This document shows positions 1 to 6,323 of a DNA stretch of 9,762 nt, one piece after another. Within the stretch, counting starts at the first letter, position 1, and the number at the start of each line of letters is the position of its first letter. The notes beneath the pieces are model-generated. The model worked only from the letters and a program-made list of their open reading frames with translations. It was not told where the DNA came from and made no database searches. A program made the translations under genes and the position numbers. The stretch comes from an uncultured Porphyromonadaceae bacterium (GTDB lineage Bacteria; Bacteroidota; Bacteroidia; Bacteroidales; Muribaculaceae), in contig CABUTY010000027.1 of NCBI GenBank assembly GCA_902494595.1, positions 1-9,762 of the forward strand. Direction: 5' to 3'.

Positions 1-1092
1 GGAGGCGTTATAGTCGAAACCCCGGTTGGCCTGTAAGGAATAATTGCGGTTCACGCGGTCGTTGACGTTGGCGGAAGCGAGGAGAAGCGAGGAGTCGGCG
101 CTTTCCGAGCGGCGCGTGTTGAAGGAGAATTCGGGCCGGAAGTCAAGGATGTCGGCGGGAGAAATCTGCCACTGCAGTCGGAACTGTGCCCGCAGGGCAT
201 GTCCCTTGTCGCGCGCCAGCGAGCCGCCCCGGCTGTAACTTACCGAGTCGGGAAAGAGATACTGGTTGTCGAAACGGCTCCGGGAGTCGCGGTCGGTATA
301 GGTGTACATCACGTTGCCGCCGATGCGGAACTTTTCTTCATTGCCAACGTTGAAGTTTATCCCGATGTTGCCGCTGGTGTTGATGCCGTTGGAGGAGCCG
401 AAATTCATGAAACGTCCGCGCCCCATGTCGGTGAAACCCATCTGGTTGATGTTGTTGGCGCCTCCGACAATCGAGAACTGGTTTCCGTTGACGAAGCGGT
501 TGATGTTCAGCGTCGACTCAAAGCGGTTGTCGGTGCCGTAACCGGCTGAGACGTTGCCGAACCAGCCATTGTTCATACCCTTTTTTACGGTGAGGTTTAT
601 CACGGTCTCGTCCTCGCCGTCGTCAACGCCGGTAAGCCGTGCCGTCTCGCTCTTGCGGTCGATCACCTGCACTTTGTCCACCATGTCGGAGGGGAGGTTC
701 TTTGATGCCATCTTGGGGTCGTCGGCGAAGAACTCCTTGCCGTCGACAAGAATCTTTGAAATGGTCTTGCCGCCTGACGAAAGAGAGCCGTCGGCGTTGA
801 CCTGGACGCCGGGAAGTTTCTTGAGGAGGTCTTCCACGGAGGCGTTAGGATTGGTATGGAAAGAGCCGGCATTGAATTCGAGGGTGTCCTGACGGGCGGT
901 GACGGCCGCCTTTACCACGGTGATCACGGCCTCGTCGAGCATGATGGTGTTGACATCGTCGGGGATGCTGTCGCCGGAGGTATAGGGGATGCTGTCGGAG
1001 GGCGCGGCAATGCTGTCGGGCTCTGCGGCGGCGGAGACATGCATGGCGTATGCCATCACGGTTATAAAGAGCAATATGCGATAAATATTCAT
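1..1092 (-). CDS. TonB-dependent receptor / outer membrane beta-barrel protein (5' part, truncated by window edge)
   Basis: The reading frame is open for 364 codons from ATG at 1092 to the window edge, with no stop, so the C-terminal part of the barrel is missing. Residues 1-23 look like a signal peptide (basic start, hydrophobic core, VSAAA). Residues 24-46 are a low-complexity linker with three DSI repeats. Around 50-60 is LDEAVIT, which resembles a TonB-box segment. Residues 84-170 look like a plug domain, with short motifs LLKKLPGVQV, KILVDGKEFF, KVQVIDRKSE and DDGEDETVINLTVKKG. From about 175 the alternating pattern (GWFGNVSAGYGT..., then Asn- and Gly-rich strands) fits an outer membrane beta-barrel. 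Members of this family import or bind bulky substrates at the outer membrane; the substrate cannot be told from here. The carboxypeptidase-like N-terminal domain common in Bacteroidota receptors is absent. The start is fixed by the signal peptide; an upstream ATG at 1103 is out of frame and stops at once. It diverges from the gene at 1360. Confidence 0.88.
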   Translation of the reverse strand, partial: MNIYRILLFITVMAYAMHVSAAAEPDSIAAPSDSIPYTSGDSIPDDVNTIMLDEAVITVVKAAVTARQDTLEFNAGSFHTNPNASVEDLLKKLPGVQVNADGSLSSGGKTISKILVDGKEFFADDPKMASKNLPSDMVDKVQVIDRKSETARLTGVDDGEDETVINLTVKKGMNNGWFGNVSAGYGTDNRFESTLNINRFVNGNQFSIVGGANNINQMGFTDMGRGRFMNFGSSNGINTSGNIGINFNVGNEEKFRIGGNVMYTYTDRDSRSRFDNQYLFPDSVSYSRGGSLARDKGHALRAQFRLQWQISPADILDFRPEFSFNTRRSESADSSLLLASANVNDRVNRNYSLQANRGFDYNAS

Positions 1093-1218
1093 ATGCGGAA
1101 CATGTGAGCCTTGTGGAAACGCGCTCTAAATACGAAACAACTTCAAATGTTAGACTTGAAGAGAAAGGGGTTGTTTATTCATGCGGTAGAATAAAAAATG
1201 TTAAATAATTGGGTTGCA

Positions 1219-1233
1219 CCCGATTATTTCGGG
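1219..1233. repeat. Small perfect inverted repeat in the divergent intergenic region
   Basis: CCCGA, five bases, then TCGGG form a perfect 5-bp stem about 125 bases upstream of the start of the minus-strand receptor gene. No T-run follows, so it does not look like a terminator. Just downstream, CACAATG occurs twice as a direct repeat (1244-1250 and 1253-1259). A regulatory role is possible but unproven. Confidence 0.3.
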
Positions 1234-1255
1234 CATTATACTACACAATGGCCAC

Positions 1256-1278
1256 AATGTTAAAAGCTTTTGAACATT
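1256..1278. promoter_or_regulatory. Near-perfect 23-base palindrome, possible operator
   Basis: AATGTT, AAAAGCTTTT, G, AACATT: the arms are complementary and the centre is self-complementary. One base is missing for a perfect 24-base palindrome. It is centred near 1267, about 60 bases upstream of the start site inferred for the leucine-rich repeat gene, where a dimeric activator could bind. It is also in the upstream region of the divergent receptor gene, so it could serve both. AT-rich palindromes occur by chance, hence the low confidence. Confidence 0.3.
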
Positions 1279-1292
1279 ACTAATTAATTATA

Positions 1293-1323
1293 CTGTTTAT
1301 TTATTGAAAAATTACTAACTTTG
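1293..1323 (+). promoter_or_regulatory. Bacteroidota-type promoter for the leucine-rich repeat protein
   Basis: TAACTTTG at 1316-1323 matches the -7 consensus TAnnTTTG exactly. A weak -33 element, ending in the conserved TG at 1294-1295, lies 20 bases upstream. Transcription would start near 1330. That is downstream of the in-frame TTG at 1321, which therefore overlaps the promoter and cannot be the start codon; the first usable start is ATG at 1360, leaving an AT-rich leader of about 30 bases. Confidence 0.6.
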
Positions 1324-1359
1324 CCAAAAATTTCTATAAAAACAATAACAATCAATAGA

Positions 1360-3486
1360 ATGATCAACAAGTATCTCGTTGTGATGCTTGGTGCAGCACT
1401 GAGTGTAAGCGCCCAGGCCACAATCCAGGAGGGCACCCAATTGCCCTCGCTGACCCCCAAGAAGTCGACGCTGAAATATTCGGCATCGGCGCAGTCAGTC
1501 TCCAACGGCGCCGCCGTAAAAGCCGATGCTCCCGCGTCGCTGACAGGTAAGAGCTTCGTGACGCTGTTCAACGACAATGAGTTCGACATGAATGCCGAGT
1601 TCACAGTGACAGCCGCCGCCAACGACAGCGTATTGCTCGAAGGTTTTGCCCAGGGCTATGATGTAAAGGCAGCCTACAATGCCACTACCGGCAAGCTGAC
1701 AATCCCCACCGGTATGGTAATCGGTCAGCAGAAAATGGGGGAGTCGACGATGTGCGACGTAACATTGCACGCTCTTGTAGGCCAGCAGTATAACGACACT
1801 GAGATTACAGGAACGGTGTCGGGAGACACCATCACTTTCGATAAGGGTGTATACTGCACGTTCCTCTATAATAACGAAAAGTACTACAATGTACTTATGC
1901 AGGAACTGTCGGCCGTGAAGAGCAACGCCACCATGACGATGACGCTGGTAAACGGCACCACGGAAATCATGCCTGTCACGCTGCACATGCTGGCCACCCG
2001 TACGGGAGAGACGGAGATAAGTATTATAGGACTGAGCAACCTTCTCTACAGCCAGCGTTACAGCGTGCCCTTCACTTTCGACAAGGCCACCAACAAGGCT
2101 ACCCTTTCGAGCGGCCAGCCCATAGATTTCGAAGTCACGGGCACCGGCGCAAGAAACATTTATTATGTGTTCTCGCTTACATCTGAAGGTCTTGTGCGTA
2201 ATCCCCAGTTCAACATAGTTGCCGGCGATGCCTCTTCGCTGACGGCTGACGGCAACCTGTTCATAGGCTATGATACCAACGGTCAGGGTTCCTACAAAGG
2301 TCTGTCATTCACGAAGGCCAAGATTACTGTGGATTTCAATATCTATATGGCAGAGATAGTCAAGCCGGCACTTCCCACGGAAGCCACTGTGGACGGCATC
2401 ATCTATTCTCTCGACAATGAGAAAGACGAGGCTTTGGTGACAGGGGTACTCGGAACGTTGACCGACCTCAACATCCCGGCCACTATCAAAGTCGGCGAGA
2501 AGACATTCGCCGTTACGGCTGTGAATGCACAGGCATTCCAGGCTAACCGCAAGATCACGGCGGTACATATCCCTGCCAGCATGAAGAAAGTGGGCACGGA
2601 TGCTTTCCGCAATATGTCGAATCTGAAATCCGTATACATCGCTGACCTTGCCGCATGGTGTGCAATAGATTTCGCCAACGGCAACGCCAATCCCATATAC
2701 AATGCTTTCAGCAGTTATCGCGAGAGTGCCTGGGGTAACGTGTACGTCAACAATGAGGCTGTTACGAAGCTTGTAATTCCAGAGGGAGTCACAACCATCG
2801 GCCGCAGCTTCTACGGCTTCAAGAAGCTCACCAATGTGACGCTTCCCTCCTCTCTCAGAACTCTCGGCGACCAGGCCTTTGCCAACTGTGAAAAAATAAC
2901 CGAAATCGCGCTTCCCGAAGGTCTTGACAGTATCGGCTCTGCTTTCTGGAGCTGCATAGGTATCGAGAAAATTGTACTTCCTTCCACAGTGAAGGAACTT
3001 GGAAACAATACATTCTATGGCTGCAAGGCTCTCAAGGACCTTACACTCAATGAAGGTCTGGAGACCATAGGTAGAATGACCTTCTCCAGCTGCGCAGCTC
3101 TCACAACTATAAGCTTCCCCTCCACTCTGAAGTCAATAGGCATGATGGCGCTCTATGGTTGCTCAAACGTGACATCGGTGACCTCGCTTGCCACGGTGCC
3201 TCCCGCAACCTTTGACAATGCATTTGAGGATGTTGTGGAGAAAGCCGCACTGTATGTTCCCGAAGCCTCCATCGCCGCCTACAAGGCTGCCGACGGCTGG
3301 AAGACTTTCAAGACGGTTTCTGCTACTACTCCTTCGGCTGTAGAGGGTATTGACGTCGACAATGACGCCGAGGCCGAGGCCGTATACTTCAACCTCCAGG
3401 GCATGAAGGTCAGCAAAAACGACCTCAAGGCCGGAATCTATGTCAAGGTGGTTAACGGCAAATCCACTAAGGTGGCTATATTCTAA
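1360..3486 (+). CDS. Secreted BspA-type leucine-rich repeat protein with N-terminal calycin-like beta domain
   Basis: The protein has 708 residues. Residues 1-20 form a signal peptide (MINKYLVVMLGAALSVSAQA). Residues 60-328 are beta-rich and seem to hold two related halves, the first around DSVLLEGF...TGKLTI (89-115) and the second around TEISIIGL...NKATLS (218-250); this resembles the calycin-like domain of Bacteroidales surface proteins. Residues 341-650 are leucine-rich repeats of the BspA/TpLRR type with a period of about 23 residues (TLPSSLRTLGDQAFANC, ALPEGLDSIGSAFWSC, VLPSTVKELGNNTFYGC, SFPSTLKSIGMMALYGC), capped by the usual VPPATF...ALYVPEASIAAYKAADGW segment. Residues 675-708 form a short tail, FNLQGMKV...AGIYVKVVNG..., common at the ends of Bacteroidales exported proteins and possibly a sorting signal. 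Family members are surface or secreted binding proteins; the ligand here is unknown. The start at 1360 is chosen over TTG at 1321 because of the signal peptide and promoter position. Confidence 0.88.
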   Translation: MINKYLVVMLGAALSVSAQATIQEGTQLPSLTPKKSTLKYSASAQSVSNGAAVKADAPASLTGKSFVTLFNDNEFDMNAEFTVTAAANDSVLLEGFAQGYDVKAAYNATTGKLTIPTGMVIGQQKMGESTMCDVTLHALVGQQYNDTEITGTVSGDTITFDKGVYCTFLYNNEKYYNVLMQELSAVKSNATMTMTLVNGTTEIMPVTLHMLATRTGETEISIIGLSNLLYSQRYSVPFTFDKATNKATLSSGQPIDFEVTGTGARNIYYVFSLTSEGLVRNPQFNIVAGDASSLTADGNLFIGYDTNGQGSYKGLSFTKAKITVDFNIYMAEIVKPALPTEATVDGIIYSLDNEKDEALVTGVLGTLTDLNIPATIKVGEKTFAVTAVNAQAFQANRKITAVHIPASMKKVGTDAFRNMSNLKSVYIADLAAWCAIDFANGNANPIYNAFSSYRESAWGNVYVNNEAVTKLVIPEGVTTIGRSFYGFKKLTNVTLPSSLRTLGDQAFANCEKITEIALPEGLDSIGSAFWSCIGIEKIVLPSTVKELGNNTFYGCKALKDLTLNEGLETIGRMTFSSCAALTTISFPSTLKSIGMMALYGCSNVTSVTSLATVPPATFDNAFEDVVEKAALYVPEASIAAYKAADGWKTFKTVSATTPSAVEGIDVDNDAEAEAVYFNLQGMKVSKNDLKAGIYVKVVNGKSTKVAIF

Positions 3487-3511
3487 ATCCCGCTGAATAA
3501 CCTTTTTAATT

Positions 3512-3550
3512 GTCGGACCGACTCCTGTAACGGGAGCCGGTCCGACTATT
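3512..3550. terminator. Hairpin between convergent genes
   Basis: GTCGGACCG at 3512-3520 pairs perfectly with CGGTCCGAC at 3538-3546, and an inner CTCC/GGAG extends the stem across one mismatch. On the plus strand it is followed by TATTCTTT, a weak T-rich run, so it best ends the leucine-rich repeat gene, whose stop is 26 bases upstream. It also sits 16 bases past the stop of the convergent yihY-like gene and may serve both, although the minus-strand side lacks a T-run. Confidence 0.7.
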
Positions 3551-3561
3551 CTTTAAGGTCT

Positions 3562-4935
3562 TTAAGCTTCCATTGATTTGCGGACTTCGGCGCGGGTGGG
3601 GATGGGGAGGTCGGCGAGACGGAGGGTACTGTAGATCTTGTAGGCGCTCTTCATGACGGGGTTGAAAAGCTTGATGGCCGGGGCGTAAAGGATGTCGAAC
3701 TCCGGGTTGGGGTTGACGATGCCGGCATTGTCGTAGACATGCAGGAGTTCGGCCACGGTCATGCCGGAGATGTCGCGGGCGGGAGCTATGCGGAACTCAC
3801 CCCCTTCATTGTCGATGTAGTCGAGAAGACCGGAGCTCTTGAAGGTGTCGACAAGGCTTCCTACAAGACGTATGGGGAGATTGTATCCGGCAGCCAGCTC
3901 GGAACGGGTGAGGGCTTTGTCGCCGTTGGCAAACCGCTGCGTGATGATGGCCATCACTATGACAGCCACGCGCCGGCGAGCCTTGGCTGACAGTTCGTTT
4001 TCATTCCCCAGAAAATTAAATGTGAAGATGTTCTGCATGGAATAAGTGAGCACGCAGCCGGCAAGAAGTATCAGCCACGACAGCTGAAGCCATATCAGCA
4101 ACAGCGGCAGGAAGGCGAACGACCCGTAAATGGCATTGTATTTAGAGACGTACACCTGTCCGTTGATGAAGAGCCATTGCACGATATAGAAGCCGATGGC
4201 CGCCACAGTGCCGGTGATGGCGGCAAACTTGAAGTCGACCTTCGTGTTGGGAATCAGCCAGTAGGATATGGTGAAGGCGAGCCATGACAGGAAAAGCGGA
4301 GCCAGCTCAAGGACGAAATTCACCACGGGCGTCAGGAAGGAGAAAAAGAATATGTCCTGCACGGTGGTTGACATGAAAATCGACAGACCAGAGGAGCATA
4401 TCAGCAGCACGGGCACCATCAGGCAGATGGTGATATAGTCGGTGACCTTGCGGAAAAAACTGCGGGCCTGTTTCACGTCCCAGATGGAGTTGAAGGCATC
4501 CTCTATCGAGGAAAGCAGCGAGATAATGGTCCATAAGAGCATGATTATTCCCACGCCGACAAACAGACCTTCGGAGGCCGACTTGAGATAGGAGTCGACA
4601 AACTTCAGGGAGGCGTTGAGCACCTGGTGCTGCGAGGGGAAGAGGAGATAGAGTTCGTTTTGAATCATGTCCTGGAGGCCGAACCCCCTGCCGATGGCAA
4701 GGAGCAGGGCAAAGGCGGGCACTATGCTTAGCACGGTGGAGTATGTGAGAGCCATTGACTTTATCTGCAGGCCACGATCGAAGAAAGCGTTGACCGACAG
4801 GTTCAGGATCTTTACGAGCCGTACGCCTGGCGACCGGCGACGGTCGGCCCACACTCCCTTGGAGCAATAATTCCACCAGGCAATTGACTTGGCGGTAAGT
4901 CGTTGAATGAAACTCTCTTTCTTGGCAGTATCCAT
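3562..4935 (-). CDS. YihY/virulence factor BrkB family inner membrane protein
   Basis: The protein has 457 residues from ATG at 4935. About six membrane segments are visible (roughly 57-82, 122-145, 165-188, 193-225, 236-258, 270-297). The family signature lies in the last part of the membrane region: YNAIYGSFAFLPLLLIWLQL at 266-285. Residues 318-385 (ARRRVAVIVMAII...RSELAAGYNLP...LVGSLVDTFKSSGLLDYI) look like a winged-helix domain, which Bacteroidota members often carry after the membrane core; residues 386-457 are a soluble tail. The family was once called ribonuclease BN, but that activity belongs to a different protein, and the biochemical role of YihY/BrkB proteins is not established. 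An in-frame TTG at 4953 would add six residues, but it overlaps a possible -7 box and follows the rnpB terminator closely, so ATG is preferred. rnpB lies directly upstream on the same strand. Confidence 0.9.
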   Translation of the reverse strand: MDTAKKESFIQRLTAKSIAWWNYCSKGVWADRRRSPGVRLVKILNLSVNAFFDRGLQIKSMALTYSTVLSIVPAFALLLAIGRGFGLQDMIQNELYLLFPSQHQVLNASLKFVDSYLKSASEGLFVGVGIIMLLWTIISLLSSIEDAFNSIWDVKQARSFFRKVTDYITICLMVPVLLICSSGLSIFMSTTVQDIFFFSFLTPVVNFVLELAPLFLSWLAFTISYWLIPNTKVDFKFAAITGTVAAIGFYIVQWLFINGQVYVSKYNAIYGSFAFLPLLLIWLQLSWLILLAGCVLTYSMQNIFTFNFLGNENELSAKARRRVAVIVMAIITQRFANGDKALTRSELAAGYNLPIRLVGSLVDTFKSSGLLDYIDNEGGEFRIAPARDISGMTVAELLHVYDNAGIVNPNPEFDILYAPAIKLFNPVMKSAYKIYSTLRLADLPIPTRAEVRKSMEA

Positions 4936-4950
4936 AAGTGCAGGAGTATT

Positions 4951-4982
4951 CAAGGTTATAAAAAACGGGACTTCGCTACGAA
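4951..4982 (-). promoter_or_regulatory. Possible promoter of the yihY-like gene inside the rnpB terminator
   Basis: On the minus strand TAACCTTG (4958 to 4951) is one base from TAnnTTTG, and TTCG (4982 to 4979), one base from TTTG, stands 20 bases upstream. The -33 element would lie in the 5' arm of the rnpB terminator hairpin. Transcription would begin near 4944, leaving a leader of only about nine bases before ATG 4935. Two mismatches make this a weak call. Confidence 0.3.
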
Positions 4983-4989
4983 GTCCCGT
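4959..4989 (-). terminator. Rho-independent terminator of rnpB
   Basis: ACGGGACTTCG (4989 to 4979) and CGAAGTCCCGT (4975 to 4965) form a perfect 11-bp stem with a three-base loop. The stem's last T runs into TTTTT, giving a T-run before ATAACC. It begins about ten bases past the 3' strand of P1 of the RNase P RNA, the expected place for its terminator. Confidence 0.92.
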
Positions 4990-4997
4990 GATGAGGA

Positions 4998-5360
4998 TGC
5001 AGAGACGTTGTAAGCCGGGTTATGTACGGCGTGAGCCGTGTCTGTCATTTATCTTTACGGCCGGTTGCCCGGCACGTTATAGCAGCCTACCCCCCGGCAA
5101 TGGACGAGCAGCCCTTGACTGCCGGTATATTTGGCCTTGCAACCCGCAGGATGTGCGGCGACGCCGGTCACCCGGCATCCCGGTGGGCTCTTACCCCGCC
5201 TTTTCACCCTTACCGGGGCCGTTGCCGGTCCCGGCGGTTGTTTTCTGTCACATTATCCCCGACATCGCTGCCGGCTTTCCGTTAAAAAATGCGGTGCTCT
5301 TTGTTGCCCGGACTTTCCTCTACGTCCCGCTGGACGGAGCGACAGACCGCGTCTCTGCCA
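4998..5360 (-). ncRNA. rnpB: RNase P RNA, bacterial class A
   Basis: This is the catalytic RNA of RNase P, which removes 5' leaders from precursor tRNAs. Reading the minus strand, the conserved blocks appear in order: GAGGAAAGTCCGGGC (5320 to 5306, the 5' strand of P4), GGGTGAAAAGGCGGGGTAAG (around 5209 to 5190, the specificity-domain block), and AACCCGGCTTAC (around 5022 to 5011, the 3' part of P4). The ends are fixed by a perfect 9-bp P1 helix, GCAGAGACG (5358 to 5350) with CGTCTCTGC (5007 to 4999). P2 is visible as GTCTGTC with GACAGAC, and P3 as CGTCC/GGACG. The length of about 360 bases is normal for the class. It has its own strong promoter at 5383-5414 and terminator at 4959-4989. The protein subunit gene is not in the window. 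Mature ends are inferred from P1. Confidence 0.97.
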
Positions 5361-5375
5361 GCGGCTTGCGCCGCT
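5360..5375 (-). other. GNRA-capped hairpin at the 5' end of the rnpB transcript
   Basis: AGCGGC-GCAA-GCCGCT is a perfect 6-bp stem closed by a GCAA tetraloop, directly ahead of P1. The start site predicted from the -7 box is about 5376-5378, so the primary transcript would begin with this hairpin. It may be a 5' leader that protects or is trimmed from the ribozyme, or a stable extra helix of the mature RNA. Confidence 0.6.
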
Positions 5376-5382
5376 GATGATG

Positions 5383-5414
5383 CAAAATTACTGCTTTGTA
5401 TCAGATTATACAAA
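5383..5414 (-). promoter_or_regulatory. Strong Bacteroidota-type promoter of rnpB
   Basis: On the minus strand TTTG (5414 to 5411), a 20-base spacer and TAATTTTG (5390 to 5383) match the -33/-7 consensus without mismatch. The -33 box begins on the base right after the stop codon of the upstream DUF308 gene. No terminator separates the two genes, so some rnpB transcripts may also come from upstream read-through. Confidence 0.85.
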
Positions 5415-6023
5415 TTATCTGGGGTTGATTTCCCTTGTGGAGGCGTCCACGCTCTTCATCGCCGCTTTGCGACGGCCGACGGATACGAAGCCGTTGGCCG
5501 CGAACAGGATGAGCATGATGCCGGAGATGATGGCTGTGGTGCAGTTGCTGTCGCCAACGTTGCTGTAGTCGTTGATCAGCGTCATGTCGATGACTCCCAC
5601 GCAAATCATGCATATAGGCACGATGTACCATGCCAGCGACAACCCGTAGGGACGGGAGCTGTTGACGATGAATACCATCTGGCCGAAACCGGCGAGAATC
5701 AGTGTTATGCCCAGCGTGGTGGAGAGGGTGTTGTACATCGAGGGTATGCACAGAAGCATTATGCCCCAGGCGAGACAGGCTATGGAGATTGCCGTGGTGT
5801 ACCAAGGACGTGTCACCACGTTGCCGGCGGCGTCACGCTTGGGCATGAGCGATTTCAGCAATACCACAAAGCCCGGTATGATAAGGATGATGCCCGTGGC
5901 TATCATCAGTCCCTTGATGCTGTCGGGTGCTTCTGCCGCACGGCTCGCCCCGCTGAATACCAAAAACAATATCCCTATTACCAAAGCTGCAAGGTAACAT
6001 AGGTAGAATACAATCTTTTTCAT
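5415..6023 (-). CDS. DUF308 (HdeD-like) six-helix membrane protein
   Basis: The protein has 202 residues and is almost entirely membrane helices: about 5-24, 38-60, 76-94, 102-120, 128-148 and 162-182. The helices are glycine-rich in repeated patterns (ALVIGILFLVF, MIATGIILIIPG, LAWGIMLLC, LGITLILAGFGQMVF), typical of DUF308/HdeD proteins, which are built from two-helix repeats. A short polar C-terminus (GRRKAAMKSVDASTREINPR) is likely cytoplasmic. In enterobacteria HdeD is linked to acid stress, but that function should not be transferred here. The start at ATG 6023 follows an A-rich leader and begins MKKIVFYLCYL. No consensus -7 box is visible upstream. The stop codon touches the rnpB promoter. 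Confidence 0.75.
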   Translation of the reverse strand: MKKIVFYLCYLAALVIGILFLVFSGASRAAEAPDSIKGLMIATGIILIIPGFVVLLKSLMPKRDAAGNVVTRPWYTTAISIACLAWGIMLLCIPSMYNTLSTTLGITLILAGFGQMVFIVNSSRPYGLSLAWYIVPICMICVGVIDMTLINDYSNVGDSNCTTAIISGIMLILFAANGFVSVGRRKAAMKSVDASTREINPR

Positions 6024-6110
6024 ATTTGTGAGGTTTTTTTGTGTTTTTCTATCTTATTAAGGATTTGGAGAGTCTTTTGGTTTTTGAGCCGTTAAGAATT
6101 TTTTATTTCA
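6024..6110. other. AT-rich upstream region of the DUF308 gene
   Basis: The 385-base gap 6024-6408 has no credible gene. Its first part is AT-rich with T-runs on the plus strand (A-runs in the leader of the DUF308 transcript). No TAnnTTTG box could be found on the minus strand here, so the DUF308 promoter remains unassigned. The rest of the gap holds the inverted-repeat element and the promoter of the downstream gene, listed separately. Confidence 0.5.
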
Positions 6111-6286
6111 GGATATTATAGATAAAACAGAAAGTATCTGAGCATTATGTGGATGCGATGCTTTGTAGGGACGCACCATGCGCGTCAGCATCCATTGAAA
6201 TCACTCTATTCATTCCGGACGCGCCATGGCGCGTCCCTACAAGGATCAAATGCGCATTTACTTTGTTTCCACATACTATAATATCC
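6111..6286. repeat. Inverted-repeat element of about 176 bases, possibly MITE- or REP-like
   Basis: GGATATTATAG at 6111-6121 is matched by its exact reverse complement CTATAATATCC at 6276-6286. Further in, ATGTGG (6147-6152) matches CCACAT (6269-6274), and TTGTAGGGACGC (6163-6174) matches GCGTCCCTACAA (6231-6242). The nested symmetry, the lack of a coding frame and the site between two divergent genes, where no terminator is needed, suggest a small non-autonomous mobile or repetitive element. No clear target-site duplication is seen at the ends, so the boundaries are tentative. Confidence 0.55.
6163..6242. repeat. Pair of inverted GTAGGGACGCGCCATGGCGC-type palindromic repeats
   Basis: The right copy contains GGACGCGCCATGGCGCGTCC (6217-6236), a perfect 20-base palindrome, followed by CTACAA. 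The left copy (6163-6186) reads TTGTAGGGACGC-ACCATG-CGCGTC, the same sequence in opposite orientation with one substitution and one missing base. GGATGC (6151-6156) and GCATCC (6188-6193) form an additional inverted pair around the left copy. The composition is much richer in G+C than the surrounding gap, as expected for dispersed REP-type repeats. Confidence 0.75.
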
Positions 6287-6292
6287 GAATTC

Positions 6293-6323
6293 ATTGTAAA
6301 AAAGAAAAGTTTCATTAAATTTG
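6293..6323 (+). promoter_or_regulatory. Bacteroidota-type promoter for the GLUG-repeat protein
   Basis: ATTG (6293-6296), a 19-base A-rich spacer and TAAATTTG (6316-6323) fit the -33/-7 consensus. Transcription would start near 6330, giving a 5' leader of about 80 bases before ATG 6409. The promoter lies a few bases beyond the right end of the inverted-repeat element. Confidence 0.75.

Noticed and set aside
1144..1152. Minus-strand promoter for the receptor gene (AACATTTG-like box)
   Set aside because: It departs from the -7 consensus and has no -33 element at the right distance.
1321..1359. N-terminal extension of the leucine-rich repeat protein from TTG at 1321
   Set aside because: The TTG overlaps the -7 box and would lie before the transcription start; the signal peptide begins at ATG 1360.
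4936..4953. Six-residue extension of the YihY-like protein from TTG at 4953
   Set aside because: TTG is a rare start, overlaps a possible -7 box and adds nothing conserved; ATG 4935 is more likely.
4907..6002. Several open frames across the RNase P RNA and antisense to the DUF308 gene
   Set aside because: They overlap a structured RNA with clear conserved blocks or a strong membrane-protein gene; their proteins are Arg/Pro/Cys-rich without domain features.
6163..6242. Inverted repeats as a transcription terminator
   Set aside because: The flanking genes diverge, so no transcript is expected to end here, and no T-run follows the stems.
6163..6242. CRISPR array
   Set aside because: There are only two copies, in opposite orientation, with no regular spacers.
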